64,000 bases of DNA, from positions 62,001-126,000 of the forward strand of contig NZ_JAJNOC010000010.1 of the NCBI RefSeq assembly GCF_021044825.1, in the 5' to 3' direction. The notes beneath the pieces are model-generated. The model was not told where the DNA came from and did not search any database. It saw only the letters and a program-made list of their open reading frames with translations. The number at the start of each line of letters is the position of its first letter. Within the stretch, counting starts at the first letter, position 1. Origin of the DNA: Massilia phyllostachyos (lineage in GTDB: Bacteria; Pseudomonadota; Gammaproteobacteria; Burkholderiales; Burkholderiaceae_D). The position numbers and the translations under genes were made by a program. Of the stretch, positions 16,785 through 25,310 are shown piece by piece.

Positions 16785-17666
16785 ATGACAGCAGCACTCC
16801 ACGAACCCGTCTGCCTCTGGGATGTGGGCGCCCATCTCGGCGAGGGCGCGCTCTGGCATGCGGCGACGCGCTCGGTGTGGTTCGTCGACATCAAGGGCAG
16901 GCGCATCCACCGCTGCGCCGCCGACGGCGGCGGCCGGAGCAGCTGGGCGGCGCCGGGACAGCCGGGCTTCGTGGTGCCGGATGCGGAAGGCCGCATGGTC
17001 TGCGCGCTGGAGGATGGCCTGTACCGCTTCGACCCGGCCGACGGCTCGTTCACTCCCTTGCGCAAGGTAGAGGACGACTTGCCCGGTAACCGCTTCAACG
17101 ACGGCCACGTCGACGCCGGGGGCAACCTGTGGTTCGGCTCGATGGACGACGCCCAGGCCGCGCCCAGCGGCGCCCTGTACCGGCTTGGCCGCGAGGGCGT
17201 GCTGGCGCGCGCCGATGACGGCTACGTGATCACCAACGGCCCGGCGATCAGCCCGGACGGGCGCACGCTGTACCACACCGAGACGCCGCTGCGCCGGGTC
17301 TATGCCTTCGCGCTGCGGGGCGACGGCTCCCTGGCCGACAAGCGGGTCTTCCTGCAGCTGCCGGAGGGCAGCCGTCCGGACGGCATGGCGGTCGACAGCG
17401 ATGGGCACTTGTGGATCGCGCTGTTCGGCGCCGGGCGCATCGAGCGCTATACGCCGGCGGGGCGGCTCGTCGGGAGCGTGCAGTTCCCGTGCACGAACAT
17501 CACCAAGCTCGCCTTCGGCGGCGACGACCTGCGCACCGCCTATGTGACCACGGCATGGAAGGGATTGTCGGAATCACAACGGCGCGAGCAGCCATTGGCG
17601 GGCGGCCTGTTCGCCTTCCGGGTCGAGACGCCCGGGCTGCCGCACCATGTTGTCAAGGTGATCTGA
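16785..17666 (+). CDS. SMP-30/gluconolactonase family lactonase
   Basis: 293 aa six-bladed propeller. Likely metal ligands are Glu in AHLGEGALWH near the N terminus, Asn in GNRFNDGHVDAGGNLWFGSM, Asn in VITNGPAISPDG and Asp in RPDGMAVDSDGHLWIA. The family hydrolyses sugar lactones (gluconolactone, xylonolactone, arabinolactone). With a XylR-like regulator, GH43 and a semialdehyde dehydrogenase in the same window, a pentonolactonase step of an oxidative pentose pathway is plausible, but that is inference. A 61-bp gap separates it from the GNAT gene. Confidence 0.85.
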   Translation: MTAALHEPVCLWDVGAHLGEGALWHAATRSVWFVDIKGRRIHRCAADGGGRSSWAAPGQPGFVVPDAEGRMVCALEDGLYRFDPADGSFTPLRKVEDDLPGNRFNDGHVDAGGNLWFGSMDDAQAAPSGALYRLGREGVLARADDGYVITNGPAISPDGRTLYHTETPLRRVYAFALRGDGSLADKRVFLQLPEGSRPDGMAVDSDGHLWIALFGAGRIERYTPAGRLVGSVQFPCTNITKLAFGGDDLRTAYVTTAWKGLSESQRREQPLAGGLFAFRVETPGLPHHVVKVI

Positions 17667-17747
17667 TATTCGATTGCGTGATATCGGATGATCGGTCGCG
17701 CGTGTTCAGATATGCGAATTACTTATCGTTGAAATCGGAAATCGCAA

Positions 17748-17777
17748 TTGGATTAATGTCTCGTCCAGGTCTACACT
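17748..17777 (+). promoter_or_regulatory. Possible promoter of the 47-aa gene
   Basis: TTGGAT (17748-17753), an 18-bp spacer and TACACT (17772-17777) lie about 43 bp before the start codon, in an AT-richer stretch (17667-17819). Confidence 0.4.
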
Positions 17778-17819
17778 GTGTTCATTGCCTAACCGCTTCA
17801 CACTTTCAAAGGAACCAGC

Positions 17820-17963
17820 ATGAACACCGCTACCATCGCTTTCGCCCGTCCGGCTGCTCCGAACGTCTTCGCCAACCTGCTGTCGATGCTGGGTGGCCAC
17901 CTGCGCCGCGCCATCGAAGTGTCGGGCGACGCCTTCCTGGTGCAGGGCGCGCGCTACCTGTAA
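17820..17963 (+). CDS. Small protein, 47 aa, unknown
   Basis: ATG 17820 follows an AAAGGA ribosome-binding site. The product reads MNTATIAFARPAAPNVFANL, then LSMLGGHLRRAIEVSGDAFL and ends VQGARYL. It is one helical, slightly amphipathic segment without a signal peptide. It has its own AT-rich upstream region with promoter-like boxes and a strong terminator 25 bp after its stop, so it looks like a monocistronic, well-expressed small gene. I do not recognise a family; a regulatory or stress-related small protein is one possibility. Confidence 0.65.
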   Translation: MNTATIAFARPAAPNVFANLLSMLGGHLRRAIEVSGDAFLVQGARYL

Positions 17964-17988
17964 GCGCAGCCGCCAGGATCACTGAACG

Positions 17989-18013
17989 AAGCCCCTCGCG
18001 AGGGGCTTTTTCT
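17989..18013 (+). terminator. Rho-independent terminator
   Basis: A perfect palindrome AAGCCCCTCGCGAGGGGCTT (17989-18008) runs into a T-run. It ends the 47-aa gene and overlaps the 3' end of the convergent esterase gene. Confidence 0.9.
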
Positions 18014-18959
18014 ATGTCCGGGCCGGGCTCAATAGCCCGCGATCCCGCAGCCACTCCTCGGCGCGGCGCGGCCACAGCGACGCCGTCCCCAACCCGTCGC
18101 GCATGCCCATGCCGTGCGCGCCGTGCTCGAACAGATACATCTCCGCCGGCACCCTGGCGCGCGTGAGCGCCTGGTAGAACAGGATGCTGTTCTCGACCGG
18201 CACCGACTGGTCGGCCTGGGTGTGGACCAGCAGCGTCGGCGGCGTGCGCGCCGTGACCTGGCGTTCCACCGACATCAATTCCACCTCCGCCGCCCGGGGC
18301 TCCGCGCCCAGCAGCGCCTTGCACGAGCCCGCGTGCGCCGCCGGCCCCGCCAGCGTGATCACCGGGTACATCAGCATCAGGAAGTCGGGCCGGGCGCTGA
18401 CCGCGTCCAGCGCCGCGCCGGTGCGGCCCAGCGGATGATCGAACAGGGTGCCGGCGCTGGCCGCCAGGTGGCCGCCGGCCGAACTGCCCATCACGCCGAT
18501 CCGGTCCGGCTGCACCCTGAACTCGCCGGCCTGCGCCCGCACCAGGCGCACCGCGCGCAGCACGTCGCGCAGCGGCGCCGGGTGGCCGAATTCGAGCTGG
18601 CGGTAGGTCAGCACGAAGGCGGTGACGCCGAGCGCGGACAGCCACTGCGCGTATTGCTCGCCTTCGCGCCGCGTCGACTGGCGCACGTAGCCGCCGCCCG
18701 GGCAGATGATGACGGCGGTGCCGTTGGCACGGTCCACCGCCGCCGGATGGACGGTGAGGGAGGGTTCCGTGATGTTGGTGGTGCGGCCATCCTCGTCGAC
18801 GCGGTTCGGGCCCAGTTCGGGCTTGGCGTCGGGCACACCTTCCGGCCACAATGGCAACACGCGCGGGCCGCTGCCCGCCGCCATCCCCAGGGGGCCGGCG
18901 GCGGCGAGCGCCAGGCCGGCGGCGAATTGGCTCAATCTACGTCTCCTGTATTCATTCAT
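18012..18959 (-). CDS. Exported alpha/beta-hydrolase, acetylxylan-esterase/lipase-like
   Basis: 315 aa. The N terminus [22 protein letters not shown] looks like a Tat or Sec signal, so the enzyme is probably exported. The core contains [13 protein letters not shown] (oxyanion hole), [16 protein letters not shown] with nucleophile Ser in [17 protein letters not shown] (Asp region) and [10 protein letters not shown] (catalytic His). This pattern is common in esterases associated with plant polysaccharide breakdown (acetyl-xylan or feruloyl type), which would suit the GH43 and GH3 enzymes in the window. Esterase function is well supported; the substrate is inferred. It is divergent from the DUF1080 lipoprotein at 18973. 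Confidence 0.82.
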   Translation of the reverse strand: MNEYRRRRLSQFAAGLALAAAGPLGMAAGSGPRVLPLWPEGVPDAKPELGPNRVDEDGRTTNITEPSLTVHPAAVDRANGTAVIICPGGGYVRQSTRREGEQYAQWLSALGVTAFVLTYRQLEFGHPAPLRDVLRAVRLVRAQAGEFRVQPDRIGVMGSSAGGHLAASAGTLFDHPLGRTGAALDAVSARPDFLMLMYPVITLAGPAAHAGSCKALLGAEPRAAEVELMSVERQVTARTPPTLLVHTQADQSVPVENSILFYQALTRARVPAEMYLFEHGAHGMGMRDGLGTASLWPRRAEEWLRDRGLLSPART

Positions 18960-18972
18960 CGGCTAAGCATCC

Positions 18973-19611
18973 ATGTTAAAGCGTTTTCAACCCGGCAGTA
19001 TTCTCGCATGCGCCGCCCTGCTGGCGGGCTGCGCCACCACCTCCGTGCAACCCTTCGACGGCGAGGCCGGCCTCGAGATGGTCACCACCCCCGCGGGCAC
19101 GCTGGCGGACGTGTGGTCGCGCGGGTCGGACGGCGTGGTCCGCGTCGCCGGGGCGCCGTCCGGCTTCATCGCGACCCGCGCCAGCTACGAGAACTACCGC
19201 ATGCACGTCGAATGGCGCTGGCCGGGCAAGCCGGGCAATGCCGGCGTGCTGCTGCACATCGCGTCGGGCCCGAAGGACCGCGTGTGGCCGTTCAGCGTGC
19301 AGGTCCAGACCAAGCACGGCGCCGCCGGCGACCTGCTGCCGATGGCGGGCGCCGGCTTTCTCGAGCCGCTCACCAGCGCGCCCGGCGCGGCCACGCCGGT
19401 CAAGGGCCATACCGCTCCAGGCAGCGAGCGTCCCGCCGGCGAATGGAACAGCGCCGACATCCTGTGCCGCGACGGCGTGATCGAGGTCACGATCAACGGC
19501 GTGGCGCAGAACCGCGTGAGCGGCAGCACGCCGCGTGCAGGGCGGATTGGCTTCCAGCTGGAAGGCGCGCCCTACGAGTTGCGCAACATCCGCATCACGC
19601 CACTGGGTTAA
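18973..19611 (+). CDS. DUF1080 lipoprotein
   Basis: 212 aa. The N terminus [20 protein letters not shown] ends in a lipobox (LLAGC), so it is likely a lipid-anchored envelope protein. The body is a single DUF1080 jelly-roll: [53 protein letters not shown]. It is shorter than the 13719 paralogue. Possible role: binding or hydrolysis of a keto-sugar glycoside. The flavoenzyme gene follows after 8 bp in the same direction. Confidence 0.78.
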   Translation: MLKRFQPGSILACAALLAGCATTSVQPFDGEAGLEMVTTPAGTLADVWSRGSDGVVRVAGAPSGFIATRASYENYRMHVEWRWPGKPGNAGVLLHIASGPKDRVWPFSVQVQTKHGAAGDLLPMAGAGFLEPLTSAPGAATPVKGHTAPGSERPAGEWNSADILCRDGVIEVTINGVAQNRVSGSTPRAGRIGFQLEGAPYELRNIRITPLG

Positions 19612-19619
19612 AGAATGCC

Positions 19620-20753
19620 ATGATCATCTCGTCCGCCACCGACTACCGTGAAGCGGCGCGCAGGCGCTTGCCACCCTTCCTGTTCCACTACCTGGACGGC
19701 GGCGCCGGCGCCGAGCAGACCCTGCGCAGCAATGTCGAGGACCTGCAGGCGGTGCGCCTGCGCCAGCGCGTGCTGCGCGGCTCGGCGCAGCAGGACCTGT
19801 CGGTCTCCTGGTTCGGGCGCCAGTACGACCTGCCGGTGGCGCTGGCGCCGGTCGGCCTGGGCGGGATGTATGCGCGGCGCGGCGAAGTGCAGGCGGTGCG
19901 CGCGGCCTGCCGCCGCAACATCCCCTTCATCCAGTCCACCGTGTCGGTGTGTCCGCTGGCGGAAGTCGCGGCCCAGGCAGAGCGGCCGCTCTGGTTCCAG
20001 CTCTACGTATTGAAGGACCGCGCCTTCATGCGCGACGTGATGCGGCGCGCCTGGGAGCTGGGTGCGACCACGCTGGTGTTCACCGTCGACATGCCGGTGC
20101 CGGGGGCGCGCTACCGCGACGCCCACAGCGGCATGAGCGGACCCAATGGGCCGCTGCGGCGCGTGCTGCAGGCGATGCTGCATCCGCGCTGGGCCTGGGA
20201 CGTCGGCCTGTTCGGCCGGCCCCACGACCTCGGGAACATCTCGGCCTTCCGCGGCAGCGCCACGGGCCTGGCCGACTACATCGGCTGGCTGGGCGCCAAC
20301 TTCGACCCTGGCATCGCCTGGCAAGACCTGCAGTGGATCCGCGACGAGTGGCAGGGTGAACTCGTCATCAAGGGCATCCTCGATCCGGAGGACGCACGCG
20401 ACGCGCTGGCGTTCGGCGCCGATGGCATCGTGGTGTCCAACCACGGCGGGCGTCAGCTGGACGGCGCGCCGTCCAGCGCCCGGGCCCTGCCGGCGATCGC
20501 GGCCGAGGTGAAAGGGAAGATGACGATCTTCGCCGACGGCGGCGTGCGCACCGGGACCGACGTGTTCCGCATGCTGGCCCTGGGCGCGGACGGGGTCCTG
20601 CTCGGCCGCGCCTTCATCTACGCGCTGGCGGTGCAGGGCCAGGCGGGCGTCGAGCGCCTGCTGGCGATCATGGAAAAGGACCTGCGCACGACCATGGTCC
20701 TCACCGGCGTGGGCAAGGTGGCCGAGATCGGGCCGCAGCTGCTGGCGCCCTAG
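19620..20753 (+). CDS. lldD: FMN-dependent alpha-hydroxy-acid dehydrogenase (L-lactate dehydrogenase type)
   Basis: 377 aa from ATG 19620. Family hallmarks include [19 protein letters not shown] at the N terminus, [63 protein letters not shown] with the catalytic His, and [20 protein letters not shown] (FMN phosphate site). LldD oxidises L-lactate to pyruvate and feeds electrons to the membrane quinone pool. Related family members use other 2-hydroxy acids. No lldR or lldP is adjacent, so the physiological substrate is not certain. Confidence 0.85.
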   Translation: MIISSATDYREAARRRLPPFLFHYLDGGAGAEQTLRSNVEDLQAVRLRQRVLRGSAQQDLSVSWFGRQYDLPVALAPVGLGGMYARRGEVQAVRAACRRNIPFIQSTVSVCPLAEVAAQAERPLWFQLYVLKDRAFMRDVMRRAWELGATTLVFTVDMPVPGARYRDAHSGMSGPNGPLRRVLQAMLHPRWAWDVGLFGRPHDLGNISAFRGSATGLADYIGWLGANFDPGIAWQDLQWIRDEWQGELVIKGILDPEDARDALAFGADGIVVSNHGGRQLDGAPSSARALPAIAAEVKGKMTIFADGGVRTGTDVFRMLALGADGVLLGRAFIYALAVQGQAGVERLLAIMEKDLRTTMVLTGVGKVAEIGPQLLAP

Positions 20754-20852
20754 CCCCGCGTGCGCACGGTCCGTAGCGCCCCTGTTTGCAAGCGCCGTCC
20801 CCGAGGAGTATGCTGAACCTGCAAAGCCAATACATATACATCGGAGACGATC

Positions 20853-21056
20853 ATGAAACTACGGCTGGCATCACCTCACTTCGCAGAACGCTTCCATGGA
20901 CCCATGCGCTTCGGCCGCCGCTGGCGCGGCCATGAACTGGCGCTGCGGCTCATCCAGATGGCGGTCCTCATCGTCGTCGGCCTGATCGCGGCGCGGCTGA
21001 TCGCCGGCGGCGTGACGCTCGGCGCGCGCGCCATCGCGAACATGTTCGGGGCCTAG
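20853..21056 (+). CDS. Small membrane protein, 67 aa, unknown
   Basis: ATG 20853 follows CGGAGACG. The first 30 residues are basic and His/Arg-rich ([20 protein letters not shown]). A single transmembrane segment ([20 protein letters not shown]) follows. No known family was recognised. Codon use is typical of the region. Confidence 0.6.
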   Translation: MKLRLASPHFAERFHGPMRFGRRWRGHELALRLIQMAVLIVVGLIAARLIAGGVTLGARAIANMFGA

Positions 21057-21060
21057 CGCT

Positions 21061-21090
21061 CGGCGCTATCTGGCGCTATCTGGCGCTATT
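21061..21090. repeat. Three tandem copies of a 10-bp unit
   Basis: Three consecutive copies of a unit close to TGGCGCTATC, immediately after the 67-aa gene. Confidence 0.6.
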
Positions 21091-21204
21091 CGGCGCGACG
21101 TGGCGGCCGATGGCCGCCGCCAGGTTGGGGCGTGCGCCTGCAAGGCCGGCGCACACCGGTTATCATCGAGCTTTCGATTCTTTCATCACAGGGACCGACG
21201 CTCC

Positions 21205-22650
21205 ATGACGACCTCCAGCTACCCCGACACCCGCCTCCTGATCGCCAACGAATGGGTCGACGCGACCGGCGGCAAGACCATTCCGGTGCTGAACCCGGCC
21301 ACCGGCCAGGCGATCGGCACCGTGGCCCACGCCAGCATCGCCGACCTGGATCGCGCACTGGCCGCCGCCCAGAAGGGCTTCGAAACCTGGCGCGCGATTC
21401 CCGCCGCCGAGCGCGCCGCCACCATGCGCCGCGCCGCCAACCTGCTGCGCGAGCGCGCCGGCGACATCGCGCGCCTGCTGACCCAGGAGCAGGGCAAGCC
21501 GCTGGTCGAAGCCAAGGGCGAAGCCATGGCCGGCGCCGAGATCATCGACTGGTTCGCCGCCGAAGGCATGCGCGTCTACGGCCGCATCGTCCCGTCGCGC
21601 AACCCGGCCGCCCAGCAGCTGGTGCTGAAGGAGCCGGTCGGCCCGGTCGCGGCCTTCACGCCGTGGAACTTCCCGATCAACCAGATCGTGCGCAAGCTCG
21701 CCGCCGCGCTGACCACCGGCTGCTCCTTCCTGTGCAAGGCGCCGGAAGAGACCCCGGCCTCGCCGGCCGCGCTGCTGCAGTGCTTCGTCGACGCCGGCGT
21801 GCCGCCCGGCGTGGTGGGCCTGGTGTTCGGCGACCCGGCCGAGATCTCCGGCTACCTGATCCCGCACCCGGTCATCCGCAAGGTCACCTTCACCGGCTCG
21901 ACCCCGGTCGGCAAGCAGCTGGCCGCCCTGGCCGGCGCCCACATGAAGCGCGCCACCATGGAACTGGGCGGCCACGCGCCGGTCATCATCGCGGAAGACG
22001 CGGACGTCAACCTGGCGGTGAAGGCCGCCGGCGCCGCGAAGTTCCGCAATGCCGGCCAGGTCTGCATCTCGCCGACCCGCTTCCTGGTCCACAAGGACAT
22101 CAAGGAAGAGTTTACCCGCGCGCTGGTCGCCCACGCCGAGGGCCTGAAGCTGGGCGACGGCCTGCAGGAAGGCACGACCCTGGGCCCGCTGGCCAATGCG
22201 CGCCGCCTTACCGCCATGAAGCAGGTGGTGGAAGATGCGCAGGCCAAGGGCGCGACCCTGGCCACCGGCGGCGCACGCGTGGGCGACGCCGGCAACTTCT
22301 TCGCACCGACCATCCTGGCCGACGTGCCACTGGAAGCGAGCGTGTTCAACGACGAGCCGTTCGGGCCGGTCGCGGCGATCCGCGGCTTCGAAAGCCTGGA
22401 AGAAGCGATCAATGAGGCCAACCGCCTGCCGTACGGCCTGGCCGGCTATGCCTTCACCCGCTCGATCAAGAACGCCCAGCTCCTGATGAACCGCGTAGAA
22501 GTCGGCATGCTGTGGATTAACCAGCCGGCGACCCCGAGCGCCGAGCTGCCGTTCGGCGGCATCAAGGATTCGGGCTATGGTTCGGAAGGCGGCCCGGAGG
22601 CGCTGGAATCCTACCTGAACACCAAGGCCGTATCGATGGTCGGCGTATAA
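21205..22650 (+). CDS. NAD(P)-dependent aldehyde dehydrogenase, succinate-/alpha-ketoglutarate-semialdehyde type
   Basis: 481 aa. ALDH fold with [20 protein letters not shown], the catalytic base region [12 protein letters not shown] (Glu253), nucleophile Cys287 in [10 protein letters not shown], and EPFGPVAAI near the C terminus. The closest general match is GabD/SSADH and alpha-ketoglutaric semialdehyde dehydrogenases. In the Weimberg pathway the latter turns alpha-ketoglutarate semialdehyde into alpha-ketoglutarate, which fits the pentose genes in this window; oxidation of succinate semialdehyde is the alternative. A strong terminator follows the gene. Confidence 0.85.
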   Translation: MTTSSYPDTRLLIANEWVDATGGKTIPVLNPATGQAIGTVAHASIADLDRALAAAQKGFETWRAIPAAERAATMRRAANLLRERAGDIARLLTQEQGKPLVEAKGEAMAGAEIIDWFAAEGMRVYGRIVPSRNPAAQQLVLKEPVGPVAAFTPWNFPINQIVRKLAAALTTGCSFLCKAPEETPASPAALLQCFVDAGVPPGVVGLVFGDPAEISGYLIPHPVIRKVTFTGSTPVGKQLAALAGAHMKRATMELGGHAPVIIAEDADVNLAVKAAGAAKFRNAGQVCISPTRFLVHKDIKEEFTRALVAHAEGLKLGDGLQEGTTLGPLANARRLTAMKQVVEDAQAKGATLATGGARVGDAGNFFAPTILADVPLEASVFNDEPFGPVAAIRGFESLEEAINEANRLPYGLAGYAFTRSIKNAQLLMNRVEVGMLWINQPATPSAELPFGGIKDSGYGSEGGPEALESYLNTKAVSMVGV

Positions 22651-22668
22651 GGCGCCATGCAAGACGGG

Positions 22669-22695
22669 TGCCCACTTCGGTGGGCATTTTTTTTA
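22669..22695 (+). terminator. Rho-independent terminator
   Basis: Stem TGCCCAC-TTCG-GTGGGCA (22669-22686) is followed by a run of eight or more T. It lies 18 bp after the dehydrogenase stop. Confidence 0.95.
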
Positions 22696-22711
22696 TATCA
22701 AAGGACAAACG

Positions 22712-24028
22712 ATGACCGGATCGAAGGCGACAGTGGAACAGGGCATCCGCACGGCCGGCGTTGGCCGCTTCCAGTACCGCCTGTTCGCGATCTTCGGGCT
22801 GGTCTGGATGGCCGACGCCATGCAGGTGCTGTCGATCGGCTTCAGCGCGCCCTCGATCGCGGCCACCTTCGGCATTCCGTTGCCGCAGGCGCTGCAGAGC
22901 GGCACCTGGTTCTTCGTCGGCATGCTGCTCGGCGCCTTCGCCTTCGGGCGCCTGGCGGACCGCATCGGGCGCCGGCCGGTCTTGATGATGGCGGTGGTGC
23001 TCGACGCCTGCTTCGGCGTGGCGTCCAGCTTCGCGCCCGATTTCACCTGGCTGCTGGCGTTGCGCTTCCTCACCGGCGTCGGCGTGGGCGGCACGCTGCC
23101 AGTCGACTACACCATGATGGCCGAGTTCCTGCCGAGCGACCGGCGCGGGCGCTGGCTGGTGCTGCTCGAATCGTTCTGGGCGGTCGGCACCATCCTGCTG
23201 GCGCTGCTGGCCCTGGCGGCGGTGGCCTGGGGCGACGACGCCTGGCGCATCATCTTTTTCGTGACCGGCCTGCCGGCGCTGGTCGGCGTGGTGTTGCGGC
23301 TGTACGTGCCGGAGTCGCCCATGTACCTGAACCGCAGCGGCAAAGGCGCGCAGGCGCGCGCGGTGCTCGAGCGGGTGGCGCGCACCAACGGAAGCACGGC
23401 ACCGATTCCGGAGCTGGCCCCGGACCGCGCGGACAAGCCGCGCCTGGCCGCGCTATTCGCGGGGGCGCTGCGGCGCCGGAGCGTCTGCCTGCTCCTGGCG
23501 TGGATGCTGATCTCGATCGCCTACTACGGCGTCTTCGTCTACCTGCCGGTGCGGCTGAGCGCCCAGGGCTTCGGCTTCATGCGCGGCCAGGAATTCCTGG
23601 TCGCGCTGGCGCTGGTCCAGCTGCCGGGTTTCGCCCTGTCCGCCTATGGAGTGGAGCGCTGGGGCAGGAAGCCCACGCTGATCGGCTTCCTCCTGCTGAG
23701 CGGCGCCGGCTGCATGTGCTACAGCCTGGGCAGCTCGACCGCGCTGGTGGTCGGCTCGACCCTGCTCATGAGTTTCGCGCTGCTCGGCACCTGGGGCGCC
23801 CTGTATGCCTTTACGCCCGAGGTCTATCCGACCGGCCTGCGCGCCAGCGGCATGGGCATGGCGGGCGCGGTGGCGCGCATCGGCGGCCTGTTCGCGCCCA
23901 GCATCGTGGCGCCGGTGATGGCGACCCACTTCACGCGGGCCCTCGCGATGCTGGCCGCCTGCCTGGTGCTGGGCGCCGTCGCGATCCGCTACGTGGACGT
24001 GGAATCGCGCAATCGCGCTTTGGAGTAA
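22712..24028 (+). CDS. MFS transporter, NiaP/SV2-like
   Basis: 438 aa with about 12 hydrophobic segments and an AAAGGA ribosome-binding site. MFS signature motifs are present: GRLADRIGRRPVLM after segment 2, LTGVGVGGTLPVDYTMMAEFLPSDRRG, and YAFTPEVYPTGLRASGMG before segment 11. This combination is typical of the sugar/metabolite:H+ symporter group that includes the niacin transporter NiaP and benzoate-type transporters. It sits alone between a terminator and the YedE-like gene, so the substrate cannot be deduced; niacin is one candidate given the nearby pnuC-nadR salvage genes. Confidence 0.78.
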   Translation: MTGSKATVEQGIRTAGVGRFQYRLFAIFGLVWMADAMQVLSIGFSAPSIAATFGIPLPQALQSGTWFFVGMLLGAFAFGRLADRIGRRPVLMMAVVLDACFGVASSFAPDFTWLLALRFLTGVGVGGTLPVDYTMMAEFLPSDRRGRWLVLLESFWAVGTILLALLALAAVAWGDDAWRIIFFVTGLPALVGVVLRLYVPESPMYLNRSGKGAQARAVLERVARTNGSTAPIPELAPDRADKPRLAALFAGALRRRSVCLLLAWMLISIAYYGVFVYLPVRLSAQGFGFMRGQEFLVALALVQLPGFALSAYGVERWGRKPTLIGFLLLSGAGCMCYSLGSSTALVVGSTLLMSFALLGTWGALYAFTPEVYPTGLRASGMGMAGAVARIGGLFAPSIVAPVMATHFTRALAMLAACLVLGAVAIRYVDVESRNRALE

Positions 24029-24079
24029 AGTGGCCGAAATCCCGGAAGCAAGGCACAATCCCGGGCTTCATATCCACTC

Positions 24080-25309
24080 ATGCTCTTCGTCATGTCAGAA
24101 TCCGCTACCTTGCCGCTCGCGCGGCGCATCGACATCAACCTCAAGCCGCTCGGCGTGTCGCTGCTGCTCATCCTGATGGGCGCCGTGTTCCTGATGCAGG
24201 CCGCCAGCGCCAAGCTGGCGGCGCTGTTCGTGGTCGGCGCGCTGCTCGGCATCTCGCTCTACCACGCGGCCTTCGGCTTCACCTCGGCCTGGCGCGTCTT
24301 CATCGCCGACGGCCGCGGCGCCGGCCTGCGCGCCCAGATGTTCATGCTGGCGATCGGGGTGCTGCTGTTCTTCCCGGTGCTGGCGAACGGCACCCTGTTC
24401 GGCAATCCGGTCAGCGGCCTGGTGTCGCCGGCCGGCACCTCCGTCGTCGTCGGCGCCTTCATGTTCGGCATCGGCATGCAACTCGGCGGCGGCTGCGCTT
24501 CCGGCACGCTGTACACGGTGGGCGGCGGCAGCACGCGCATGGTCGTCACGCTGCTCTTCTTCATCGCCGGCTCGCTGATCGCGACCGCCCACATGCCTTA
24601 CTGGAGCGCGCTGCCGCAGCTGGCCCCGACCTCGCTGGTGAAGGCGATGGGCCTGGCGCCGGCGCTGCTGCTCAACCTGCTGGTGTTCGCGGCGATCGCG
24701 CTGCTGACCATCGCGGTCGAGAAGCGCCGCCACGGCCGCATCGTGACTAACGAAGTACAGCCGAGCGCGGGCTCGCGCTGGCTGCACGGCCCCTGGCCGC
24801 TGCTGGCCGGCGCGCTGGCGCTGGTGCTGCTCAACTTCGCGACGCTGGCGCTGGCCGGCCGTCCCTGGGGCGTGACTTCGGCGTTCGCGCTGTGGGGCGC
24901 GAAGACCGCGTCCTTCCTGGGGCTGGACGTCGCCGGCTGGACCTACTGGTCGAGCGCCGCCAACGCCGCCGCCCTGCAGGCGCCGGTGTGGAAGGACGTG
25001 ACCTCGGTGATGGACATCGGCATCGTGCTGGGCGCCATGCTGGCCGCCGCGCTGGCCGGCCGCTACGCGCCGGTGTGGCGCCTGCCGCTGCGCTCCGTGG
25101 CGGCGGCCGTGGTCGGCGGCCTGCTGCTCGGCTACGGCGCGCGCCTGGCCTACGGCTGCAATATCGGCGCCTACTTCAGCGGCATCCTGTCGGGCAGCCT
25201 GCATGGCTGGCTGTGGCTGGTGGCGGCTTTTGTGGGCAACGTGTTCGGCACCCGCCTGCGCCCGCTGTTCGGGCTCGAGGTCGAGCGCGTGAAGCAGACC
25301 GGCTGCTAA
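24080..25309 (+). CDS. YeeE/YedE family sulfur-compound transporter
   Basis: 409 aa if ATG 24080 is used; ATG 24092 (MSESATLPLARR) is an alternative. Neither has a good ribosome-binding site. There are many hydrophobic segments and two repeated conserved motifs: GMQLGGGCASGTLYTVGGGS and LAYGCNIGAYFSGILSG, each with the key Cys. Proteins of this family (TsuA, YedE) move thiosulfate or other sulfur compounds across the inner membrane using these cysteines. The MBL-fold gene begins 1 bp after the stop, so the two are probably coupled. Confidence 0.85.
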   Translation: MLFVMSESATLPLARRIDINLKPLGVSLLLILMGAVFLMQAASAKLAALFVVGALLGISLYHAAFGFTSAWRVFIADGRGAGLRAQMFMLAIGVLLFFPVLANGTLFGNPVSGLVSPAGTSVVVGAFMFGIGMQLGGGCASGTLYTVGGGSTRMVVTLLFFIAGSLIATAHMPYWSALPQLAPTSLVKAMGLAPALLLNLLVFAAIALLTIAVEKRRHGRIVTNEVQPSAGSRWLHGPWPLLAGALALVLLNFATLALAGRPWGVTSAFALWGAKTASFLGLDVAGWTYWSSAANAAALQAPVWKDVTSVMDIGIVLGAMLAAALAGRYAPVWRLPLRSVAAAVVGGLLLGYGARLAYGCNIGAYFSGILSGSLHGWLWLVAAFVGNVFGTRLRPLFGLEVERVKQTGC

Positions 25310-25310
25310 G

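Noticed and set aside
18114-19619. Plus-strand open frame across the esterase and DUF1080 genes
   Set aside because: Low-complexity His/Arg/Gln-rich translation opposite or out of frame with recognised proteins. Only the part from 19620 is real (LldD-type enzyme).
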